A stretch of 64,000 bases of DNA from Bacillota bacterium. GTDB taxonomy: Bacteria; Bacillota_I; Bacilli_A; RF39; UBA660. The translations under genes and the position numbers were made by a program. Position 1 is the first letter of the stretch. Each line of letters begins with the position of its first letter. The notes beneath the pieces were generated by a model, which ran no database searches, was not told where the DNA came from, and worked only from the letters and a program-made list of their open reading frames with translations. Location: NCBI GenBank assembly GCA_015059285.1, contig SVAS01000001.1:453291-517290 (forward strand), written 5' to 3'. Of the stretch, positions 8,096 to 16,188 are shown one piece after another.

Positions 8096-10318
8096 CTAGG
8101 CATTTATACCTTTTATTTTCTTTTCTTCTGGTTCTGTTTCTTCATACCATTTTTTCTTTATTGGTTTATTTATGTTTTTCTTTTCTAAGTCAAATAATAG
8201 TTGACAAGCAACAAAGATTGATGAAAGCACTCCAGCAATAAGTCCAAATAGAAGTGCTAAATTGAAATTGATTATTTCATGTGAACCAAGCACTATTAAA
8301 CAAATTACTGGACATAAAGTCGTTAATGTTGTAATTATAGAACGTTTTAAAGTGGCATTTAAACCTTCGTTAATTACTTCTTCTAAATCTTCTTTTGTTT
8401 TTAATTTCTTTTTGTTTCTAATGTTTTCTCTAATTCTATCAAATGTAACAATAGTATCATTAATAGAATATCCAATAATAGAAAGAATTGCGGCAATAAA
8501 AATTGAAGATACTTCTAATTTAAATAAACTAAATATTACAAAAATTATGAATGCATCATGAATAAGAGCAACAACACCACTTAAGGCATATGAAAATCTA
8601 AATCTAATTGAAACATATAAAACTATTCCAATTGACGCTAAAATTAAAGCAATAATAGCATTTTTAACAAGTTCTTGTTTGACAACATTAGATACAACAC
8701 CGATATCAGTTTTTGCTTCATATTTTTCTTGGAAATACTTTTCAGTAGTTAAAACTTGATCTTTAGTCAATGTTTCTTCTACTTTAGCAATTACTGTATT
8801 ATCATCTAATAGCTCTATTTCATATAAATTATATTCTAATTCTTTTATATCTTTTCTAATTTCTTTTTCAGTTAATTCTTGATTACTTACTAACGTAACT
8901 GAAGAACCACCTTTAAAATCTATTCCTAATTTTAATTTATTGGTAGTAAAAGTATATATACCTAGAATAACTAAAAGTACTAAATAGATATAAGCAAATT
9001 TACGAATTTTAACAAAATTAAATTTTCTTTGTTTTTTAACTTTTTTATAACCAATAAATAAATTTAATTTATTATCAAATTTACCTGTTTTAACAAATAG
9101 TCCAAGCAAAAATCTAATTAATACAACCATAACTAACATAGTAACAATTGTACTAATAATAAGCATAGTTGCAAATCCTTTAACACTACTTTCACCAAAA
9201 ATAAATAATATTAAAGCAGCAAGTAATGTGGTTATATTAGAATCAAAGATTGAAGAAAATGCATTTTTGTTTCCATTTTTATAAGCAACGTTTAATTTGC
9301 TTCCACTATTTAATTCATCTTTAATACGAGCAAAACTAATCACACAAGAATCGATTGCCATACCAATTCCAATAACTAGTGCGGCAATACCAGGTAATGT
9401 AAGTACTCCACCTACTAACCAAAAAGTTAGAAATGTTAAGAATGTATAAATAACAATACCAACACTAGCAATAAGTCCTGAAAAATGATAAACAACAATC
9501 ATTAAAGCCATAATTAATAATATTCCAACAATCCCTGCTTTAAACGTTTTTTCTAAAGAACCTTCACCAAATTCAGCACCTACTGTTTTAGAAGAAACCT
9601 CTTCTAATTTGGTTGGTAAAGAACCTGAATTAATTAAATTAACTAAATTTTCAACTTCTTCTTGCGTAAAGTTTCCTTGGATAATAACATCTGATGCAAA
9701 TCCTTGTGAAACAGACGCTACTGATAAACATTTGGAGTTACTTAAACTACCACATTTACTTTGTTCTAATTGGAATGAAGAATTTTCATCAAAATCTAAC
9801 CAAATAACTATTCTATTATCTTCTTTTTCACTAATAGCTTTAGTTACTTCATAAAACTTATTTTTATCTTTAACACTTAGTGATACAGCAGGTCTACCAG
9901 TTTCATCTTGACCAACTTTAGCTCCACCACTTTTTAAAACATCGCTATTCATAAGTAAGTTATCGCTTGTATCACGGAAAGTAAGACTTGCTACTTGTGA
10001 TAACGTATTACGAGCTTCAGTAGGATCTGTAACACCTGCTAATTGAACACGGATACGGTTTTCACCTTCAACTATAATTGTTGGTTCTGTAACACCTAAT
10101 ACATCAATTCTTTTAGAAATTGTTTTATAAGTGCTCGTAACCATATCTTTAGTTACTTCACCACCATCAATACTTTTAACTTCATATAAAACTTCAAAAC
10201 CACCTTGTAAATCTAAACCAAACTTTTGATTTTTTAATAATGTTGGAGTAAATAAGGCAATTACTCCTAAAATTACTACAATATATAAAATACTTTTAAA
10301 TATACTTTTTTTCTTCAT
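8096..10318 (-). CDS. secDF: protein translocase subunit SecDF (fused)
   Basis: Fused SecD-SecF of about 740 residues, as in Bacillus, which uses proton flow to assist Sec-dependent export at the membrane. The SecD half shows the first helix, GLDLQGG, the large periplasmic P1 domain (about 60-250) and the conserved membrane motif with GIGMAIDSC. The SecF half begins near residue 440 with GIDFKGGS and has YSINDTIVTFDRIREN. Twelve membrane helices are expected. AGGAGG 6 nt before the ATG at 10318 fixes the start; an upstream in-frame start is not supported. It lies between comN and rel, as in B. subtilis. Confidence 0.94.
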   Translation of the reverse strand: MKKKSIFKSILYIVVILGVIALFTPTLLKNQKFGLDLQGGFEVLYEVKSIDGGEVTKDMVTSTYKTISKRIDVLGVTEPTIIVEGENRIRVQLAGVTDPTEARNTLSQVASLTFRDTSDNLLMNSDVLKSGGAKVGQDETGRPAVSLSVKDKNKFYEVTKAISEKEDNRIVIWLDFDENSSFQLEQSKCGSLSNSKCLSVASVSQGFASDVIIQGNFTQEEVENLVNLINSGSLPTKLEEVSSKTVGAEFGEGSLEKTFKAGIVGILLIMALMIVVYHFSGLIASVGIVIYTFLTFLTFWLVGGVLTLPGIAALVIGIGMAIDSCVISFARIKDELNSGSKLNVAYKNGNKNAFSSIFDSNITTLLAALILFIFGESSVKGFATMLIISTIVTMLVMVVLIRFLLGLFVKTGKFDNKLNLFIGYKKVKKQRKFNFVKIRKFAYIYLVLLVILGIYTFTTNKLKLGIDFKGGSSVTLVSNQELTEKEIRKDIKELEYNLYEIELLDDNTVIAKVEETLTKDQVLTTEKYFQEKYEAKTDIGVVSNVVKQELVKNAIIALILASIGIVLYVSIRFRFSYALSGVVALIHDAFIIFVIFSLFKLEVSSIFIAAILSIIGYSINDTIVTFDRIRENIRNKKKLKTKEDLEEVINEGLNATLKRSIITTLTTLCPVICLIVLGSHEIINFNLALLFGLIAGVLSSIFVACQLLFDLEKKNINKPIKKKWYEETEPEEKKIKGINA

Positions 10319-10328
10319 GTAAATCCTC

Positions 10329-10601
10329 CTAGTCTTCAAAATACACTTTTCTATTTCTTAAATTCAGTTTTTCTTTTAAATATATATCAATACTAGCATC
10401 ATCTGAATTTAATACATCCGCTACCATTTGATATAATTCTAAATTAACTGACTTAACCCATTTTACTTCTTTTAAATAATTCCATACGTCTTCTTCTTTG
10501 ATATATAAATACCCATTACGACGCATTTCTTCTACTTTAGTAATTAAAGCTGGCTTTAACCTATCATAAAGTTCACTTGCAGATTTGAATTCAACTTCCA
10601 T
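10329..10601 (-). CDS. comN: ComN-like post-transcriptional regulator
   Basis: Small soluble protein of 90 residues matching the PF13797 family (B. subtilis ComN/YrzD), which affects late-competence comE mRNA in Bacillus. The sequence has the family's compact helical layout with LKEVKWVKS and a final KEKL segment. The start ATG at 10601 follows GGAGG with a 5-nt gap. The gene is first in the operon and is 10 bp upstream of secDF, the same neighbours as in B. subtilis (comN-secDF with spoVB beyond). Its target here is unknown. Confidence 0.8.
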   Translation of the reverse strand: MEVEFKSASELYDRLKPALITKVEEMRRNGYLYIKEEDVWNYLKEVKWVKSVNLELYQMVADVLNSDDASIDIYLKEKLNLRNRKVYFED

Positions 10602-10637
10602 AAGAACCTCCATTTTGATAATTCACTTACATATTCC

Positions 10638-10666
10638 ATTATATATTAAATTTAATATTTTTTAAA
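10638..10666 (-). promoter_or_regulatory. candidate promoter of the comN-secDF-rel-dtd operon
   Basis: TATAAT (minus, 10638-10643) with 17-bp spacing to TTTAAA (10661-10666), 37 bp upstream of the comN start. The -10 is consensus and the -35 is poor. Confidence 0.42.
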
Positions 10667-10739
10667 GGGTTTTGCTCTTTTTTTATAAGTTTATAAGTAT
10701 TTATATTGGTTAAATAAATATATTTAATTAGGTGATGAT

Positions 10740-12038
10740 ATGAAAAATAAATTCATCAAATCAACTTTAATATTAATTATTGGTGGAATGTTTACAAAAA
10801 TACTTGGAATGATTATAAAAATAGTTATGACTAGACTTTTAGGAACTGAAGGAATAGGTATATACATGCTAATAATTCCAACGTTTACTCTTTTTATTGC
10901 TTTAGCCCAATTTGGTCTTCCAATTGCTATTTCCAAATTAGTTTCTGAAGATAAAAGAAATAACAAAAATCTAGTGTTTTCAATTATTCCTATTTCTTTA
11001 ATAATAAATTTGATTATTATGCTATTTTTACTTTTTTCAAGTAATTATATAGCTAATAATTTATTACATGAACCTAGATGTTATGATGCACTAATTTGTA
11101 TTGGTTTAGTTCTTCCTTTTATTAGTATTTCAAGTATCTTACGTGGCTATTTTTTTGGAAAACAAAAAATGATACCACATGTAATTTCTAATATTACTGA
11201 AGATTTTGTTAGATTAATTATATTAATAATTGGCATTCCTATCTTTTTAACTAGAGGAATTAATTTTGCCATTGCTTTTGTAATACTTAGTAATGTTATA
11301 AGTGAATTAACTTCTATTTTAGTACTATTTTTCTTTTTACCAAAAAATTTCAAAATTACTAAAAGAGATTTAAAGCCAAACAAAACTAATATTAAAGAAA
11401 CACTAAGTATAAGTGTTCCCACAACAGGTAGTAGACTTATAGGAAGTATTGGTTATTTTTTTGAACCAATTATTTTAACATCTGTTTTATTAAGAGTTGG
11501 TTACTCTAATAATTATATTGTAAATGAATATGGAATTTTAAGTGGTTATGTTATGCCGCTTTTAACACTCCCCTCTTTTTTTACACTAGCCATTTCTCAA
11601 GCTTTAATACCAATTGTAAGTAATAGTTTTAGCAATAATAAATACAGCTATACTAAAAATAAAATTAAGCAGGGAATATTTTTTTCATTAATAATTGGAA
11701 TACCTGTAACTATCTTTTTTATAACTAACCCAAGTTTACCACTTAAAATAATTTATAACACCAAAGAAGGTATTAATTACATTAAAATAATGGCTCCTAT
11801 ATTTTTACTACATTATATTCAGTCACCAATTTCATCAAGTCTTCAAGCTATGGGATTTGCCAAAATTAGTATGAAAGGAACATTTTATGGAATGCTATTT
11901 AGGACACTTATATTATTTATAGCAAGTTCACTAAAAATTGGTATGTGGGGTCTTGTATTTGCAACTTCTATTAATATTATTTTTGTAACTTTCTACGACG
12001 GATATAATGTATATAAAATATTAAAAAAAAGAATATAA
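10740..12038 (+). CDS. spoVB: SpoVB-like polysaccharide/lipid flippase
   Basis: Membrane protein of 432 residues with about 12-14 hydrophobic segments from the MATE/MVF/polysaccharide-exporter superfamily. Its N-terminus, TLILIIGGMFTKILGMIIKI with the TRLLGTEGIGIY segment, is characteristic of the SpoVB/YtgP group, which flips lipid-linked cell-wall precursors. The start follows AGGTGATGAT. It is transcribed away from comN and secDF, the same neighbourhood as B. subtilis spoVB. Function in spore cortex or vegetative wall synthesis cannot be separated from sequence alone. Confidence 0.82.
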   Translation: MKNKFIKSTLILIIGGMFTKILGMIIKIVMTRLLGTEGIGIYMLIIPTFTLFIALAQFGLPIAISKLVSEDKRNNKNLVFSIIPISLIINLIIMLFLLFSSNYIANNLLHEPRCYDALICIGLVLPFISISSILRGYFFGKQKMIPHVISNITEDFVRLIILIIGIPIFLTRGINFAIAFVILSNVISELTSILVLFFFLPKNFKITKRDLKPNKTNIKETLSISVPTTGSRLIGSIGYFFEPIILTSVLLRVGYSNNYIVNEYGILSGYVMPLLTLPSFFTLAISQALIPIVSNSFSNNKYSYTKNKIKQGIFFSLIIGIPVTIFFITNPSLPLKIIYNTKEGINYIKIMAPIFLLHYIQSPISSSLQAMGFAKISMKGTFYGMLFRTLILFIASSLKIGMWGLVFATSINIIFVTFYDGYNVYKILKKRI

Positions 12039-12058
12039 CTTTGACTTATATTCTTTTT
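12026..12058 (+). terminator. terminator of spoVB
   Basis: Perfect 13-bp inverted repeat 12026-12038 with 12046-12058, loop of 7, ending in TTTTT on the plus strand. The stop codon lies in the left arm. Confidence 0.87.
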
Positions 12059-12319
12059 CTATATAAACTAACCAATCCCTTATTTTAAGTTGTACAACTA
12101 CTTGTAGTAATGTTTTAAAAACCCCTTTTCATCCCTCTTATTTGTACAAGATAATTATGAAGATTAAACCGGTTTTAACTAAATTTTAAAATCTAATTTA
12201 ATATCATGATTAATTAATGAATGTGTAGCTTTTTTCATTAATTAATAAAATAAATGTATACAAATAACGGAACAATCCTTAATACTAATATTCTCTCTTA
12301 GTATTACAATTTTATTATA
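12059..12319. other. non-coding stretch with two inverted repeats
   Basis: I see no gene in these ~260 bp. An 11-13 bp inverted repeat built on ATTAATTAATGAA lies at about 12209-12245, and a smaller one (AATACTAA with TTAGTATT) at about 12279-12305. The stretch lies between spoVB and a truncated RhuM gene and could be debris of an insertion or deletion event. Confidence 0.4.
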
Positions 12320-12727
12320 TTATATGGGCAAAAAGTTGTCAATTAAAACGTGTAAACAAAATGTATATATAAGTGTTGTTATTATTTTATAAAGTTCATT
12401 ATTAGCCCATTTTCTAAATATAATTCCTTTATTACTTTTTACTCTATAACCAACACTAATAATCATATCTAAATTATAATAATCAACCATATGAGTTTGA
12501 ATTTTTCCTTTAATTGCGCCATGTTCAGCGGTTGTCGCAAATTTTGCGACAACCATCCCTTTATCTAATTCTTCACATAAAGCATTTTGAATATGTTTCC
12601 TAATAGTCTTATAATCTCTATCAAATAACTTTGCCATTTGTTGCGTATTAAGCCAAACCGTCTCATCTTTCATATTTACTTCTAATTTAACATTTTGTTC
12701 TTCAAACAAAATAATTTCATTTTTCAT
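12320..12727 (-). pseudogene. truncated RhuM-family protein
   Basis: The first ~105 residues match the N-terminus of RhuM-family proteins: an early WLNTQQMAKLFDRD DNA-binding-like segment, then KTIRKHIQNAL, and the family motif VGYRVKSNKG followed by FRKWAN. RhuM proteins are normally about 300 residues. Here the match stops directly after RKWAN and the protein ends with an unrelated ~27-residue tail and a stop, so the C-terminal two thirds are missing. The ribosome binding site (GGAAG, 9 nt from ATG) is intact. Such genes travel with mobile or restriction islands, so this is probably a decayed acquired gene. It could still make a short DNA-binding protein. Confidence 0.72.
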
Positions 12728-12821
12728 TAATTACTACTTCCTTTGCTACAAAAATACTTCTCAATTATATTATTCGGCAAAAGAAAGTCATTTCCTTTTT
12801 TATTTGGTATTTTTATAAAAA

Positions 12822-12844
12822 AAGAAAAGCCAAAAGCTTTTCTT
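12822..12844 (-). terminator. terminator of miaB
   Basis: Stem AAGAAAAGC with GCTTTTCTT, loop of 5, followed on the minus strand by a T-run. It overlaps the miaB stop. Confidence 0.87.
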
Positions 12845-14267
12845 AATCATTTTTAATTTTACCGTTCATACTCCAAGTTTTAATATCTGTTATGTAAACA
12901 TCTACAATACTACCAATATAGTCTTTAGAACCCTCTACATTAACTAATTTCATAGTATCAGTATAACCTACTAACATATTATCATCTTTTTCACTAACAC
13001 CTTCAATTAAAACAGGAACTACTTTGTTTAAATATTTTTGATTAGCTTCTAAAGAATACTTATTAATTAGTTCATTTAATCTATATAATCTTTGTTCTTT
13101 TTCTTTTAAACAAATGCCATCTTGCATACGAGCTGCTGGTGTTCCAACTCTAGGAGAAAAAATAAATGTGAATGCGGAATCAAATTTGCAAGCATTTACT
13201 ACTTCTAATGTTTCATTAAAATCATCTTCCGTTTCATTCGGAAAACCTACAATAATATCAGTAGTAATAGAAACATTTGGTATTTTTTCTTTAATTTTAT
13301 TAAACAAACTAATATATTCTTCTTTAGTATATCTTCTTCCCATTAATTTTAATATTTTAGAAGAACCCGATTGTAAAGGCAAATGTATGTAAGGCATAAT
13401 ATTGTCGTATTTACTAATTATATCAATCATTTCATCAGTAAAATCCCAAGGATGACTAGTTACAAAGCGAATTCTTTTAATACCAGTGTTAGCAACATCT
13501 TCAAGTAAATTAGCCATACCATAATTAATATCCAAATCTTTACCATAGGCATTAACATTTTGTCCAAGTAAAGTTACTTCTAAATAACCATCTTTAACTA
13601 ATTTATTAACTTCTTCTAAAATATATTTAGGTTCTCTACTTCTTTGTTTTCCTCTAGTATATGGGACTATACAATAAGTACAAAACTTATCACAACCATA
13701 CATAATATTAACCCATGCTTTATATTTACTATCTCTTTTAACAGGAATATTTTCAATAACATCTCCTTCAATACTAAGAACTTCTACTTCTAATCTCTTT
13801 TTAGCCATAGAAGTATTTAATATATTTGGAAGATTGTGAATATTATGAGTTCCAAATACTATATCAATCCACTTATATTTTTTTAAAATTTCATCTACAA
13901 CAGCTTCTTCTTGTGCCATACATCCACATATACCTACAATTAAATTTGGTTTAGTTTCTTTTAAATGTTTAATTCTACCTAAATAACCAAATACTTTATT
14001 GTGAGCATTTTCTCTAATAGCACATGTATTCATTAAAATTAAATCAGCGCTTTCCATAGTATCTGTTTCAATAAAACTCATATCTTCAAGTATCGCTTTA
14101 ATATTTTCAGTATCATGTTCATTCATCTGACAGCCATAAGTTTTAATAAAATATTTTTTATCTTTTCCTAAAACTTTTAATGCATCATTTAAAAAATACT
14201 CATTTTCTTTCACTAAAACTTTTTTATTTGTTCTTTTTTGTGCTTCTTTTAAATTAGGCATCTGCAT
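12843..14267 (-). CDS. miaB: tRNA-2-methylthio-N6-dimethylallyladenosine synthase
   Basis: Radical-SAM methylthiotransferase of 474 residues that adds the methylthio group to i6A37 in tRNAs. N-terminal UPF0004 domain with cluster cysteines in YGCQMNEHD, NTCAIRE and GCMAQEE; radical-SAM CX3CX2C in CDKFCTYC (about residue 195); C-terminal TRAM domain (about 400-465). The start is preceded by AAGTGATTTT. The gene is monocistronic here with its own terminator. Confidence 0.95.
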   Translation of the reverse strand: MQMPNLKEAQKRTNKKVLVKENEYFLNDALKVLGKDKKYFIKTYGCQMNEHDTENIKAILEDMSFIETDTMESADLILMNTCAIRENAHNKVFGYLGRIKHLKETKPNLIVGICGCMAQEEAVVDEILKKYKWIDIVFGTHNIHNLPNILNTSMAKKRLEVEVLSIEGDVIENIPVKRDSKYKAWVNIMYGCDKFCTYCIVPYTRGKQRSREPKYILEEVNKLVKDGYLEVTLLGQNVNAYGKDLDINYGMANLLEDVANTGIKRIRFVTSHPWDFTDEMIDIISKYDNIMPYIHLPLQSGSSKILKLMGRRYTKEEYISLFNKIKEKIPNVSITTDIIVGFPNETEDDFNETLEVVNACKFDSAFTFIFSPRVGTPAARMQDGICLKEKEQRLYRLNELINKYSLEANQKYLNKVVPVLIEGVSEKDDNMLVGYTDTMKLVNVEGSKDYIGSIVDVYITDIKTWSMNGKIKND

Positions 14268-14310
14268 AAAATCACTTCATTTCTATCAATAAATATTACC
14301 ATATTTATAA

Positions 14311-14342
14311 TGATTTATCAAGAAAAAAGAATTGATAAATCA
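14311..14342. repeat. inverted repeat at the 3' end of the sensor gene
   Basis: TGATTTATCA pairs with TGATAAATCA across a 12-nt A-rich loop and overlaps the stop of the sensor gene. There is no clear T-run, so terminator function is uncertain. Confidence 0.4.
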
Positions 14343-16100
14343 ATCCTCTATATATTTTTTAAAAATCATCTTTACTTCTTCTTTATTAACTGGTTTTTCT
14401 AAACATGAGCTAAAACCATTTTTTAAATATAATTTTTTTGTTTCATTTTGTTTAGAAGAAGTTAATATAATAACCGGCATCTTTATATTTTCATATTGTT
14501 TTAACTTATCTAATGTTTCTTGAGCGGTTAATTTTGGTATTTTTTCATCAATGAATATCAATTTATAATTAGAACTTTTATGAACTTTTTCCAATCCTTT
14601 AATACCTAAATCAACAACATCGATACTACCATTATATTCTTTGGTTACTTTAGTAATTGCATTAATGTCCCTTTTAACACTACTAATTACTAAAATATTA
14701 ATATTACTAATATAATTTTGGGTTAATTTTTCTAATGCGTTTTTTTCATTATTTACAATCTTTTGATCTAAAACAACTGTAAATTTGCTTCCTTTTTTAG
14801 GTTCACTACTAACCATTATTGTTCCATCTAAATTACTGATAATCCTTTTAGCTTGGCTTAATGATTTTTTTGAATCACTAAATATACTTTCAATTGTATT
14901 AGCATCCATACCTACTCCAGAATCCTCAACCTCTAGAATCAACCTACAAATATCTTGTTTAATGATGCAACTAATATTTAGTTCAATATAACCTGAGGAA
15001 GTATAGCTTATTGCATTATTTAAAATGACATCAATTACTTGCTTTAAATGCGCTGAATCACCATACAAATAATTTGGTATATCTTCACTAATATTAGTTC
15101 TAAATTCAATATTATTATTTTGCAATTTCATTTTATTAGTAGCAATAATTTCTTTAAAAACAACTTTTGTATTGTATTTTGTATTATAAATTTTTAATTG
15201 AGATTTATCCATATCTGATGTATCTAAAACATTGTTAATTGAATTTAATAAAAATTTTGAACTTCTACTAATTTCTCTAACATCCTCTTTTATCAAATTA
15301 ATATCATCACAATCTAATATAATTTCACAACGTTTTTCAATTGTTTTCAAAGGTTTTTTCATTTGCTGAGATATATTAAGTAAAAACATAGTCTTTTCGT
15401 TATTAGTTTTTTCAATATTTTCCTTTGATTTATTAAAATCTCTTAACATTTGAAGATCAGGATTTTCAATAGTAAAATACATTAAAAATGTTACAAATGT
15501 TTCCATAGATGTCATAAGTAATAAATACGGATTTAATTTTTGAATAACCATTACTATAAAACCAAACACTATAAAAACAAAGATTGGTAAATATTTTTTT
15601 GATTTTAGTTTTTTATAGTTTTTGAATATTTGAATAAGCCATATTACAATGTAAATAAAAATAATCACATATAATAAATTAGCACTTAAACCATATGAAT
15701 ACATACCTTTACTATCGTATTGATAATAAAGAGGTAAAATATAAATAATGGCTACTATTAATAAATAAAACAAAATAAATATTTTTTTATTATTAAATTC
15801 AGTTTTTATTGTTTTTTCAGATTTTGAAATAACAAACACATAACATGTAAATAATGTAGCCCAAGTAAACAAATAAACTAAATATGTTTTTGTTATAATA
15901 GAATTTAAAACTGGAAAATAATTCATATTGGAAACTGTAAAAATGCTTAATATATCTAATACTAGTCCAATAAAATTTGTGAGCATTAAAGATATAAACA
16001 ATTTATTTTCCAAATTATTTAATCTTTGTTTATAAAAATATATACAAATAAGCAAAATAGAATATATCAAACTAATTCCTAAAATATATAAAGACCCCAC
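14340..16100 (-). CDS. membrane hybrid histidine-kinase-like protein with degenerate motifs
   Basis: Protein of 586 residues: about seven hydrophobic segments (residues 1-225), a HisKA-like helix, a HATPase_c domain (about 335-440) and a C-terminal receiver-like domain (about 465-586). The HisKA motif normally reads SHExxxPL; here it is SQQMKKPL, with Gln in place of the phospho-acceptor His (residue 245, codon 15366-15368). The ATPase N-box (NNAISYT) and G1 (DSGVGMD) remain, but the GxGL segment is replaced by SLSQAK. In the receiver, the usual Asp pair after strand 1 is SS, while the phospho-Asp (FIDEKIP) and Lys (EKP) remain. The start is GTG at 16100 with AGGGG upstream. No response regulator is adjacent. 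It is probably a non-kinase sensor or adaptor; its signal is unknown. Confidence 0.8.
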   Translation of the reverse strand: MGSLYILGISLIYSILLICIYFYKQRLNNLENKLFISLMLTNFIGLVLDILSIFTVSNMNYFPVLNSIITKTYLVYLFTWATLFTCYVFVISKSEKTIKTEFNNKKIFILFYLLIVAIIYILPLYYQYDSKGMYSYGLSANLLYVIIFIYIVIWLIQIFKNYKKLKSKKYLPIFVFIVFGFIVMVIQKLNPYLLLMTSMETFVTFLMYFTIENPDLQMLRDFNKSKENIEKTNNEKTMFLLNISQQMKKPLKTIEKRCEIILDCDDINLIKEDVREISRSSKFLLNSINNVLDTSDMDKSQLKIYNTKYNTKVVFKEIIATNKMKLQNNNIEFRTNISEDIPNYLYGDSAHLKQVIDVILNNAISYTSSGYIELNISCIIKQDICRLILEVEDSGVGMDANTIESIFSDSKKSLSQAKRIISNLDGTIMVSSEPKKGSKFTVVLDQKIVNNEKNALEKLTQNYISNINILVISSVKRDINAITKVTKEYNGSIDVVDLGIKGLEKVHKSSNYKLIFIDEKIPKLTAQETLDKLKQYENIKMPVIILTSSKQNETKKLYLKNGFSSCLEKPVNKEEVKMIFKKYIED

Positions 16101-16160
16101 TTAATCATCCCCTATCTTTACTAATTACATTATAACATTTGTATTTTAATAAGTAAACAA

Positions 16161-16188
16161 AAAAACTATTAACACTTTAATAGTTTTT
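16161..16188 (-). terminator. terminator of the second ligase gene
   Basis: A 12-bp perfect stem (AAAAACTATTAA with its complement), loop CACT, followed by T-rich sequence on the minus strand. It overlaps the end of the ligase gene. Confidence 0.82.

Noticed and set aside
12209-12305. Inverted repeats considered as a riboswitch or attachment site.
   Set aside because: No conserved riboswitch core, no integrase and no tRNA are nearby.
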